From Tretioscincus oriximinensis (Eukaryota; Chordata; Lepidosauria; Squamata; Gymnophthalmidae): a DNA stretch of 64,000 nucleotides. Below, piece after piece: positions 1-9,601 of the stretch (the first letter of the stretch is position 1; every line of letters starts with the position of its first letter). Under the pieces are notes generated by a model. That model saw only the letters and a program-made list of their open reading frames with translations, was not told the origin of the DNA and made no database searches. Location: contig JAJVDF010000003.1 in NCBI GenBank assembly GCA_022410635.1, positions 62,001 through 126,000 of the forward strand, read 5' to 3'. A program made the position numbers and the translations under genes.

Positions 1-239
1 AATATTAATCATTAACTAAGACTGAAATGCATTTACTGAGTGGGAATATGAATTCTGCTCTCACACTGAATGAACTAAAGTTATCAAAAATCCTTGGAGA
101 ACACATACAGGCTCACATCTGTAGTTTTCTTGGCAACACCAGAAACCTTGGACCTTCTCTATACAAACCAGATACTGCATCTCTACACTACAGCTACATA
201 TCCTTTGCTATCCATAAGGTTACTAAATGTCAGTAATTC

Positions 240-345
240 AGTAACTTTATGAGAAACAGCAAGAGCTTTGTAGACAGGTCTACTTCTGAAGAAGTATATC
301 TGAAGAAGTAGCACTTGAAGAAGTGGACTTGTCTATGTATACTCA
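240..345 (-). repeat. Fragment of the gtctacttcttcaga repeat family
   Basis: Contains gtagacaggtctacttctga and imperfect tandem gaagaagta units, related to the end of the 16485 repeat. Confidence 0.5.
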
Positions 346-503
346 TGCCACCTACCCTCCTCTTGTTGGTCTCCAAAGTGCTACAAGTCTCCCTGGTTAG
401 ATGGACTATCTAATGTTACATGGGCTGTAACAGCCACATAGTTAGGTTACCAAATAAACGCAGGGTAGCAGTAATATACCTTTTAATATATAGCTATACC
501 AGT

Positions 504-526
504 GCTATATATATATATATATATAA
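504..526 (+). repeat. TA dinucleotide tract
   Basis: About ten TA units. Confidence 0.85.
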
Positions 527-564
527 AGAAGTAATTTCAGCAAGTGTTGCCAGAATTATGCTGT

Positions 565-2400
565 ACAGAGGGTAGTAATAAATGGTATGTTCTTTGGATG
601 GAAAAAGGTGAGAAGTGTAGTACCCCCAGGGGTCAGTCCTCTGTTTTTCAATATATTCATGAACGATCTGGATGCTGAGGTAAATAGTGAAGTAGCAAGT
701 TCACTGATGATATTAAACTGTTCCGTCTCGTAAAAACTGAAAGCGATTGTAAAGTGCTCCAGAGTGATCTATTGAAATTGGGTGAGTGGGCAACAAAGTA
801 GCAAATTCACTTCAACTTAAGGAAGTGCAAAGTCATGTACNTTGGGACAAAGAACACCAATTACTCCTACCAACTGGGAAAGATGGGAACCAAGATTTCT
901 GTGACACAGCAGGAAAAGGATCTTGGCGTGTTGGTGGACAGCCTAATGAGGGTGTCAATGTAGTGTGCAGCAGCAACAGCAGCAGCAAAAAAAGCAAGTT
1001 CAGTGTTAGGGATCATAAGGAAAGGAATTGAAAACAAGTCAGTAAGTGTTGTTTTGCCTGTTTATAAATTGTGTACAGTTCTGGTCACCACATTTCAAAA
1101 AAAATATTGTGGAATTAGAGAAGGTGGAGAAAAGGGCAACAAAAATGAACAAGGGAGTGGAGCACATTCCTTATGAAGTCAGGCTGCAATGTCTGGGCCT
1201 TTTCAACCTTGAAAGACAGATTTTAAGAGGTGATCTGACTGATGGGCATAAAATCATGCATAGAATGGATAAGGTGAACAGAGAAAAAATATTTTCTCTA
1301 TCACGCAACAGTTGGACTAGGGCAGTGATGGCTAACGGATGACACTCCAGATGCTTCTGAACCACAACTCCCAACATTTCATTCCACTCCCAGCACTGTT
1401 AAGCCCTGGAAATGATAAAGTTAATAAAGGCTGGAAATACAGGCCAAATGAAAAAACAGCAGTGTTTGTCAGCTGAGCAGCAGAATAGTTATATGATATT
1501 TCTAAGAATAAGCCCAAATCAAATCAAATATTGAGATCTCCCTTTAAAATAAACAGGAGCAGAGGCCTGTGGAGGACAGGCCTGTTTAGGCCTGGATACC
1601 CATGATCCTGAGATAGCGTTAAACTGAAGAAAAGAAAAGAATAAAAGTAACTTTGAACTTAAGTTTCCTTTGTGTTATACGTTAAAATGAAGTTATTTCT
1701 TTATTTGTTATAAAAGCCACAAGTCTGTGTCGTTCAGAAGCCTGAAAGTAGAGGATTAATGGTGGCAGTGGATGTAGATAAGATTTCTTGTCAGAAGCAG
1801 ATATATAATACTAAGAAACATACTGAAAGCTATATTAACTAGACTGGGTTAATATTGTAGACAAGAATGCAGGAAACTGGAAGAAAGGTACGGGGCACAC
1901 TTCATGGAAGCTAGGGGTTGGCTACAAGGAGTAATAACCACAAGCCCATGTTGCTAAACCAAATTGAATGTTGGGAATTGTAGTTCAGGAATATCTGGAA
2001 TGTCACCTGTTGGCCACCACTGGACTAGGGGGCATTTTTTGAAACTAATGAACAGAAAAGTGAGAACAAATAAAGGAAAGTATTTTTTCACCCAGAGGGT
2101 CATCGGCATGGGGAATGTACTTGGTAGCTAGCAGCCTAAGTAGCTTTAAGACAGGATTAGACAAGTTTATGGACACCAGGGGTACAAATAGCTACTAGGG
2201 TGGATATTTTCATGCTGCCTCCGGGATGGGACAATAGGCAGGATTCCTGAAGTACCATTTGCAGGGAGTTGAGAGCAGATGTAGATTTTGCCTTCTTCTG
2301 TTTCAGACTGCCCAGGTACAATTGGGGGNCCTCTGTGAGACAGAATACTGAGCTAGATCGCTCTACCCCCATTCTGCAGGGTTCCTCTTACGTTCTTATA
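565..2400 (+). mobile_element. CR1 LINE, 3' part of ORF2 and 3' end, split by a hAT
   Basis: Broken frames translate to the end of a CR1 reverse transcriptase region: a GVSPLFFNIFMNDLDAEV stretch (600-700), the LGVLVDS motif near 925 and the terminal [14 protein letters not shown] near 1227-1265. The 3' end with the acaggattagacaagttt and cccgggatgg-like segments follows at 2031-2400. A 700-bp hAT (1323-2022) interrupts it. CR1 elements are 5'-truncated LINEs common in reptiles and birds. Frameshifts and stops show it is dead. Confidence 0.85.
1323..2022. mobile_element. Non-autonomous hAT transposon inserted in CR1
   Basis: Ends are imperfect inverted repeats: CAGTGATGGCTAAC at the left and its counterpart GTTGGCCACCACTG at the right, each followed inward by a CCAGAT..CTGAAC-type block. 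It is flanked by an identical 8-bp duplication, gactaggg, at 1315-1322 and 2023-2030. The 8-bp duplication and CAGNG start are hAT hallmarks. No transposase frame is visible. Removing it restores CR1 continuity. Confidence 0.88.
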
Positions 2401-3169
2401 TTGTTTCTTTTTCTAGATCTGTTAAAAGTATAATACTGCTTTCTTGCTTTTATCTTATAATCCTACATGTAATGTAGAAAGGACAATAGTTTGACAATGA
2501 AAGCAAAGTAGGAAATGGATGTTTCAGGCAACAGAGATACTGCTTGCTGAAACAAACAANAATCCTCATTATATATGCAAAGAAAAGTTGAGACTGAAAA
2601 AAATAATTAAGGGACATAAAATTAAATATACAATAATTATTGGAGAGTTTGCTCTCTCCTTTCTCTTCTTCTCTTTATTACTGTCCACATAAAACAAATT
2701 CCTTAATACTACTGTAATGTGCAATAGAATCCTTGTTCTTTCAGGCTTGGCTTTTATAAGCTTAGTGAATGGAAATTGAAGGAGCCTCAGGACTCTTCCT
2801 GGATCCTCTGTTTCTTGATAAATAGCTGACATGTTTGTCTGCTGACACTTACCAAGCTCCAGATATTTGACACAGTACCCTTGCTACTCTGCTTCCTACT
2901 GGAAGTTATAGACAGAAAACAGAACTGGCTTCAAACTGAGGGTGCATCCAGATACAGGTTAGGTATCATAAGTAATAAAAGGTGTGTGGAAAAGTTCAAC
3001 ATTCCAAGGTATAACAACCAATGACAGGGCTCAGAACTTTTGCAGCCTCCAGAAACCAGCATTGGAAACTGATTAAAAGACAGAAAACAGAGAAAAACAA
3101 TAAATGGAAAGTTCTCTGGTGAAAGAGAAGTAAGAAGTGGAATACCCCAGGATTCAGTACTGGGTTCAA

Positions 3170-3390
3170 TACTTGGAGGAGAAGGAAGGAAGAACAATGA
3201 AAGGGATAGGAATAGAAAGGAATAGAAGATGGAAGGGAAAATAAAGAAGAAAAATAAAGAAGGAAATGAAGAAGGAAGGAAAGAAAGAAGCAAAGAACGA
3301 AAGAATGAAACAAAGAAGCAGCAATTGAAAGGGGTGGGAGGGGGCAAGAGATGCAGCAGTGGTGAAGGCATGGATGGGAGCAAGGGGAAG
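3170..3390 (+). repeat. Purine-rich (GAA/GGAA) tract
   Basis: About 220 bp almost free of pyrimidines on this strand with irregular GGAA/GAAA units. Open frames on the opposite strand here are low-complexity artefacts. Confidence 0.85.
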
Positions 3391-3815
3391 GTGGGTTAGA
3401 GTCCATTGCATTACTGTAATACAAAGGGTTAATTCAACTATATATGTATTTCCTGTTGGCTATCTAAATTTCCTGAATTTCGATTGGATAATATTTGGAT
3501 GAATCCCAGGCCCTGGAGTGATGTAATCGACATTCTAAGGCCTGCAATGGTTGCCATGGAACCTGGCTCAGCACAACAGCAGGAACAGGGAAGGAACAAC
3601 AGAGGAAGGGGGAAGAAGGAACATGAAGAGGGGAGGCAGAGTAAGCTAGACCTCCCATTGCCTTAAACTCAAGCAATGGACTTATTCCTCAATCTCCACT
3701 ATAAGATGTTATTGCAGAATAACTTTACTGCAAAAATAGTACTAGGTATCTGAAATACTGAAATCTCAAAAAACATCCTTCTGATGTATCAGCGTGTCTT
3801 ACTGCTCAATCCTAA

Positions 3816-3942
3816 GGCCTTGCCATCACTGAGCCCTATTCTGGACTATATCTTGGAATAGGAATTTGCCATCTATATTCTAGTATAGATCATGACAGGC
3901 CCCAAGATAGAGCCCAGAATAAGGCTCTGTGNGGACAGAACC
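3816..3942. mobile_element. Palindromic Harbinger-like MITE, internally deleted
   Basis: Outer arms are present (gagccctattctggactata; agcccagaataaggctctgt) but the central part is short. Preceded by TAA (3813-3815), followed by AAA. One of 14 copies of the same family in the window. Confidence 0.75.
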
Positions 3943-4199
3943 AAAAACTCCTAATCTAAGCATTTTATGTCTGTGCAGTCTGAATGAGACTGTTGGAATA
4001 AGACTCAGCAGCTACCAGTAAAGAATCCAATACTCTAATCATGCTTGATTAGAATCAAACCTCTGACCATCTTGCCACAGCCACCTGTTCTCATGGTGAG
4101 CAATTATTTTTACTTAAAAATTTATAACCTGCCTTTCACAATTAAAAAAAAAGTAAAACAAACAAATATGTGGAAGTAAATAAGGGAAGAGAAGACAGA

Positions 4200-4550
4200 G
4201 AAGGGAAAGTACTTTTTCATTCAGAGGGTTACTGGTGTGTGGAATTTACTTTCAAAAGAGGTGGTGGTAGCTAGCAGCCTTGATAGCTTTAAGACAGGAT
4301 TAGACAAGTTCATGGAAGCCAAGGATATCAATAGCTACTAGGATGGATCTCTTGATACTGCCTCCGGATTGGAGCAATAGGCAGGATCCCTGAAATATCA
4401 TTTGCAGGGAGTTGAAAACTGATGAAGATTTCTCTTCCTTCAGCTTCAGTCTGCCCAGGTGCAATTGGTGAGTTACTATGCGAGACAGAATGCTGGACTA
4501 GATGAGCTCTGGTCTGATTCATCAGGGCTCCTCTTATGTTATGTTCTAAG
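4200..4550 (+). mobile_element. CR1 LINE 3' end
   Basis: Same 3' sequence as the first CR1 copy: a gctttaagacaggattagac segment (4288-4307), the ggatctcttgatactgcctc block and the gaatgctggactagatgagc end. Only the untranslated 3' tail remains. Confidence 0.8.
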
Positions 4551-4924
4551 CGAGAAATAAATAATGATAGACTTGACTAGATTTTCTGAGGCCCAAACTG
4601 GGGTAATTAATATTCATGCTAATTTGCATATTCAAATGACGATTCTCCTGCGCATGTGCGTAACACGCAATGAAAAATTACATCACTTCTGGGACAAAAC
4701 CGGAAGTGACATCATTTCTGAGAATTTTTCTCACACATTATGAAAAGGCCTGCTCATAACTGAGTTTAACCCACATAGACCACTTTTAAACTGAAGNAAC
4801 ATAGCAGAAAAGAGTATTTGTTCCACACATTATGCACAACAAAGCTCCATTTCACCTCACATTTTGGGCTGCTTCTCTTACTACTTCCAGTTTCGTGAAG
4901 TCGGGCATCCAAGCTTTTACAATG

Positions 4925-5045
4925 ACTTGTCGTGAAAGAATGGAGTAGAAAAGCAGGCAGAANTACAACTTAGAACCATAAAACTGGAAACATAAATACT
5001 GCCTGAAAATGACAAACCAGAAACTGGTCATTTCATTATTGTTGA
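4925..5045 (+). repeat. Diverged direct repeat, copy 1
   Basis: Shares gaaaagcaggcagaa and the tggtcatttcattattg block with copy 2 at 5875-5995; about 950 bp apart. Confidence 0.6.
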
Positions 5046-5049
5046 CAAC

Positions 5050-5160
5050 TGGAANTGGAAGGAAATGATGGGGGAACGGAGGGAGGGGGGAAGGAAGATG
5101 GGAGGGAGGGAGGGGGAAGGAAAGGAGTAGAGGTAAGGAGGAGGAAGGAAGGGAACGAGG
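5050..5160 (+). repeat. Purine-rich (GGGA/GGAA) tract
   Basis: About 110 bp of G and A with agggagggagg runs. Confidence 0.85.
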
Positions 5161-5874
5161 TGCCGCCCCTATGCCCCGGCCATCTGAGGGCTTGGTGTGC
5201 CGGGTGGGCTGTCTATTCCTCTTGCCTGCACAGCCAACCTTTGACCCCAAGGCTTGGATGCAAAGGAACGGGGAAAGCAGGTGCCACCTCCCCAGCACCT
5301 CGAATGGCCACTCGTTGGGGCAGGGTGGACAAAGCATTGCCGCACTGAAAGACTGGACGGCGAAGCATGGCCCGCCCTGCCCTCATCTCCCCACAGTATT
5401 GGAGGTGTCTAGTGAATGGATTGAGGGCTACCCTTGTGGAGAAGAACGGAGGGAAAATTTGGTGAATGCCCTCAAAATCACATTGCAACATTTAGGCCTC
5501 TTCAACTCCAAAAGATGGCATTTAAGAGTAATCTGATTATAGAAAAGTCCCTGAGCCAACGTCCTGCAGCAGCAAGTTCCTGTGTGGGCGGGACCGATTG
5601 CACACTAGCTGAGAAAACATTCTCATGCCCAGGGCTAGCTGCGGTGCAGGCTGGGAACTGTAGTCTGCAGAACAGCAAGGCCTTGCATATGCTGGACAGA
5701 AGAAGCTGCCTGCTGCTTGGACTAGACTTCCTAGCATGCCCCACCGCCAGCACAATTCCCATTTCATAGTTTTCACATTTTTACTGCTGCTGATGCCACT
5801 ACTGCCAGCTTCGGGAAGCTGCTGGACATTCAAACTTTTAAATAAGTATAAGTACAAATGAATANCAAATTTTT

Positions 5875-5995
5875 TTGTCATAACGAAAAAACAGCACAGA
5901 AAAGCAGGCAGAAATACAACTGATGCCTATAAAGCCGGAAAAAAAGATGATGCCAGTAGATGAAAAACTGGAAGCTGGTCGTTTGTTATTGNTAA
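5875..5995 (+). repeat. Diverged direct repeat, copy 2
   Basis: Counterpart of 4925-5045 (agaaaagcaggcagaaatac; aagctggtcgtttgttattg). Confidence 0.6.
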
Positions 5996-6350
5996 TCAGT
6001 CCACCCAATTCAAAAGAAAAACCAGGAATACAACACACCAGAACAACCACCACAATTCCATTACAAAGCAGTCACAAAAAATTAAAAAATTATTTTAAAC
6101 CCCACAAACTGTAAATTCATCAGTTATTTAATATAACAGTATAAATGATTTTTAGAAAAAGGCTGTTTTTAACGTGTTAAAATTATGGTTTTATTGTTAA
6201 CCAACCTGAGACCTACGGGTATAGGGNGGTATAAAAATGTAAATAAATAAAAAAAATATAAAAAATGAATGTATAATGTAAATATAAGAATCTCTAATAT
6301 ATAAAAAGACCATTCGTGGCATTACGAAGCTTTTGGACCTTGTTGGTTTA

Positions 6351-6533
6351 GGACCCTGGCTGTCCCCCATTGAACTTTATTCAGGACTGAACCTCAGAAC
6401 TGGAACCTGCGATTTACATGCAAGTGTAGACTTTAACAGGCCCATTGGGCTGCCATATTCTACTCTGGCACGTGTGAATGGCCAAGATCTGTACTGAGAC
6501 AGAGTCCAGAATAAGGCTCNGTGGGGTCAGGAC
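6351..6533. mobile_element. Palindromic Harbinger-like MITE with TTA target duplication
   Basis: 183-bp copy from ggaccctggctgtcccccat to gtggggtcaggac, flanked by TTA on both sides (6348-6350, 6534-6536). Arms are mutually complementary over most of their length. A half copy follows directly. Confidence 0.82.
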
Positions 6534-6536
6534 TTA

Positions 6537-6645
6537 AGACCCTAGCTGTCTCCACTGAGCCTTATTCAGGGCTGGATCTCAGAATTGGAGCCTGCCATTC
6601 ACCTGCTTGTATAGGCTATGGTAGCCCCAGAATGTGGATGGCCAG
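6537..6645. mobile_element. Palindromic MITE, half copy
   Basis: Begins agaccctagctgtctccact, repeats the gagccttattcagggctgga arm and ends after gaatgtggatggccag. It abuts the full copy 6351-6533 head to tail, sharing the TTA junction. Confidence 0.7.
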
Positions 6646-7980
6646 AAAGGAAGGATAAACAGGAGACCTGGAGGGGATAAAAAAGTAAAAATATCACCTT
6701 TGAACTTGCCTCCTTCCTCTGCGTCTGGCTGGGCCAGGAGGGCCTCCTTCTCCTTGCTGCTGGGGGAGAGGAGTGGGACTATAGCTCCCTGCCTACAGTG
6801 CAGCTAGTCCTAGGTTCTGGGAGGAAGCTTCGTATAGCCCAGAAGATGGGCTGGATTTTTTCTTTTCAGTAAGAAATTCTAGTGGGGTGGGTGGGGACCT
6901 TAAAAAATGGGAGAAATCTACCCCTGCCCAGTTGGCCCGGGGAAGGGGCCCCAAACTGAGGAAACCCCACCCCGCTGGGCCTTCTGATTGTATTTACGAT
7001 GGTTTCTCTTGACTCATCCCGAAGAAGCTGAACATCAGAAGATCAAGTTGAAGAGTTATGTTTTAAAGAGTTAAGTTATAAAAAGAGAGGAACAGATATA
7101 TAAGGGCATAGAAAAGTTTAATGAGTAGTTCTGAACCTCTGCAATTGGTGGGCCACCAAGTGAGATAGAATGCTGGACTAAAAAAATAAATTTTCACTTT
7201 AGTTAAAAGAGGCCTGAGATTAAGCAATTTAAACTTATGATGGGATCGCTTTCAACAAACAGTGGAGTTTCCCTTTGTAGGCTGATCAGAAATGAATTTG
7301 TGTAAATGTCCTCTGAACTAGCATTATATTATGGACTATGACCCACTTTTGCTAAATTGTCTAACCAGAGAATCTTCCTTTAGACTCTAAAGGAAGGTTC
7401 TCTGGTGTGTTTGCCATTATCTTCAGACACAGCCATTACTAGGACTTGAATACCCTTTGTGCCTGCATCCACTTTCCAAATATTTCTTTTTTAAACACCA
7501 GCTTCTGTTTTTGTAGGTTTATTGTACTTTAAAAAAAGCAAAGGAAATTATTTTATTTTCCTTTGCTCTCTGAAGTCTAGATAGATTCANCTAGCATGCA
7601 CTCAGTTCTTTAAAATTTTCATTGCTTTGCCTTTTGCTAAGGCAGAGAAGTTTTGTGAGTGCTTTGGGACAGGATGTTCTTCCCTAATGACCAGAATATT
7701 GTAAAGAGACGATGCTGTCACAGCGTGTTTGCCAAATGGTTGTTAGAATGGCCGTGCTGTTTAGCTTTAGCAAATTAAAGCCTTTACCTCTTATTGATTT
7801 CATGTTATGTTTTCCAGTTTTTGTTTGTGCCACAACTCTCCTCTTATTTTTTCCTGCAGAAGCCTCTGAGTATTTACTTTCCGAAAAACAATCTGAAATG
7901 CTGTAGGCATTTATTGTGTATTTACTTTATTGTAAAACTATGTACACAAGATAAAAAAAGTAATTTATATTAATGTATCA

Positions 7981-8158
7981 TCCTGTGCCTACTGAGCCTT
8001 ATTCTGGGCTGTATCTCAGAATAGGAGCCTGCCATCTACATGCTGCTGTAGACTATGGCAGGCTCTGAATGGAGCCTGCTATAGGCCATACTTGGATGTG
8101 AATGGCCAATTTCTGTCACTAGATATAACCCAGAGTGAGGCTCAGTGGGGACAGGGCC
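7981..8158. mobile_element. Palindromic Harbinger-like MITE
   Basis: Near full-length copy with both arms (gagccttattctgggctgta and agatataacccagagtgagg) and the central gactatggcaggctctgaat / ggagcctgctataggccata pair. Right end ggacagggcc is close to the family terminus. Confidence 0.8.
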
Positions 8159-8329
8159 TATGTGTTTCTTAAACTACGTTAAAACTGAATTGCAAAATAT
8201 GTGGAAAATATGTGAAGCAGTTTCAACTATAAGACATTAATATGGTGTGTCACCAACGTGTAAAGGCCAGCAGCAGAGAGCCTGCCATGAACTCATGCCC
8301 TACCAGTGGTTTTCTTGTGCAGCTAGTGA

Positions 8330-8705
8330 AAACGTACCTTTTCACCTACGGCTTCTGATGTTCAACTTCCCCTGGGTGACTCAGGTGACCCAATTCACTT
8401 TACATTAATGTATTTGTCTTTATCATTACATATCTTTTCCCCTATGTGCTTCCAGATATGTCTTATGTATGTTTTAAGAATGATTTGTATGTTTTATTAT
8501 TATTTTTATGTCCATCACCTCCAACAGGCATACATTGGGGGTCATGACTGCAATTTTTTAAATATTTCCCTGGATCTGTTTTTATCATTTTTATTGTACT
8601 GTACTGGTTTTTATATAATTCATCTTGTATTTTATATTTTGTACTGTATTGTGAGCCGCCCAGAGCCCTTTGTGGGGTGATCGGGATATAAATTCAATAG
8701 TAAAC
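8330..8705 (+). mobile_element. LINE-type 3' tail
   Basis: Ends with gtgagccgcccagagccctt and a following tataaattcaatagtaa, a common L2/CR1-clade-like tail in reptiles. Family not resolved. Confidence 0.55.
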
Positions 8706-9120
8706 AGCTGACTGGTCAATCAACCACCAGAAGAACCACCTCCAAAATGGCAGTGCACAGGTTGAATTGTTTGGCATGGCCACAAGCCACCTCCAATCAC
8801 TCTAAAATGCCAGAGCCCCGTGCTGCCTGGCCACAACTTGCAACAGTCCCACATTGCCACACTTGACTTACCAGGTATCTGCACTGACCAGTAGATCACA
8901 TATACTCTNCTGCTCAGCTAGTGGGCCCACCTGAGGACCCACCTCAACACTGCACCACCTCAGGTCATCTGCCAGGCACCCACACCCATCAGCTGGAGTG
9001 CTCCCTGTGCCACGCAGGGTAGCTGGAGAGGTAGCTGCCACTGCTCACTCCTAAGCAGTAGTGGAGGGCAGCGAGCGAATACAGAAGCCACGCCTGCATT
9101 TTTGTGGGTTTTACTCTAGT
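8705..9120 (+). mobile_element. Helitron-like non-autonomous copy
   Basis: Right end carries a decayed stem-loop (cctgcatttttgtggg), then ttttactCTAGT, as in Helitron 3' ends (hairpin followed by CTRRT). The body (ccacctccaatcactctaaa, gccagagccc) matches 17910-18382. No helicase frame. The left end is uncertain. Confidence 0.6.
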
Positions 9121-9204
9121 NCTTAAATGAAAAAGGAATTGCCCACTGTGAGAACAGATGCTGTACTAACATGGTCACAGATTTGATCTAATCAAGCATT
9201 TATG

Positions 9205-9418
9205 ATTAGAATGTTGGATTATTATCTGGTAGCCTTCGAGTCTGATCTCAAACCTCTTAATGAAGCCAGCTGGGCTAGTCAAAATGATTTGGAGTTCTCT
9301 CAGCCCTATCTACTTCACAAGGTGCCTGTTGTCAAAAGAAGAACCGAAGGTTATGGAAGCCTCTTTGAGTCCCTCCAGGTTGAGAAAAGCAGAGTGTAAA
9401 AGCCAACTCTTCTTTTAA
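9205..9418 (+). mobile_element. SINE fragment, 3' part
   Basis: Carries the reptile-type ctctcagccctatctacttc and acaaggtgcctgttgtcaaa blocks and the tail ctctttgagtccctccaggt...aaaagccaactcttctttt. It ends about 85 bp before the repeat-9 acceptor. Confidence 0.72.
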
Positions 9419-9502
9419 GGTTACTTGTTTCCAAGGTTTTTTTATTGTGGTTGATGCAGGTGGCTTGCTCAGTTAACTCTTTCTTATTCTGATTCTTTCC
9501 AG

Positions 9503-9601
9503 GACGGACTGACTCCGCTCCACTGTGCAGCACGAAGTGGGCATGATCAGGTGGTAGAGTTGCTTCTGGAACGAGGTGCCCCACTACTTGCCAGGACCAA
9601 G
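9503..9601 (+). CDS. ANK2: ANK2 exon, ankyrin repeat 9
   Basis: 99-bp phase-0 exon encoding exactly one 33-residue ankyrin repeat that starts [15 protein letters not shown] and ends LLARTK. The TPLH helix-start motif and the LLLERGA second helix are intact. Acceptor is a pyrimidine stretch ending ttccag; donor is AAG|gtatgt. A palindromic MITE starts 36 bp after the donor, and a SINE tail ends about 85 bp before the acceptor. Confidence 0.97.

Larger units (their letters stand above)
1..9502 (+). other. ANK2: ANK2 intron upstream of repeat 9 (3' part)
   Basis: No ankyrin exon is readable here. The stretch holds CR1 LINE fragments (565-2400 and 4200-4550), a hAT inserted in the first CR1, purine-rich tracts (3170-3390, 5050-5160), a diverged direct-repeat pair (4925-5045 and 5875-5995), several palindromic MITEs (3816-3942, 6351-6645, 7981-8158), a LINE tail at 8330-8705, a Helitron-like copy to 9120 and a SINE tail at 9205-9418. 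I recognise nothing in 2400-3160, 3400-3800 and 6660-7970 beyond AT-rich sequence and short degenerate tails. Confidence 0.8.

Noticed and set aside
2931..3424. Overlapping minus-strand frames rich in Ser, Phe and Leu
   Set aside because: Translation of the antisense of a purine tract; low complexity with no domain.
5171..5769. Overlapping + and - frames of 90-121 residues
   Set aside because: GC-rich intronic segment with shadow frames on both strands; no conserved motif or splice logic.
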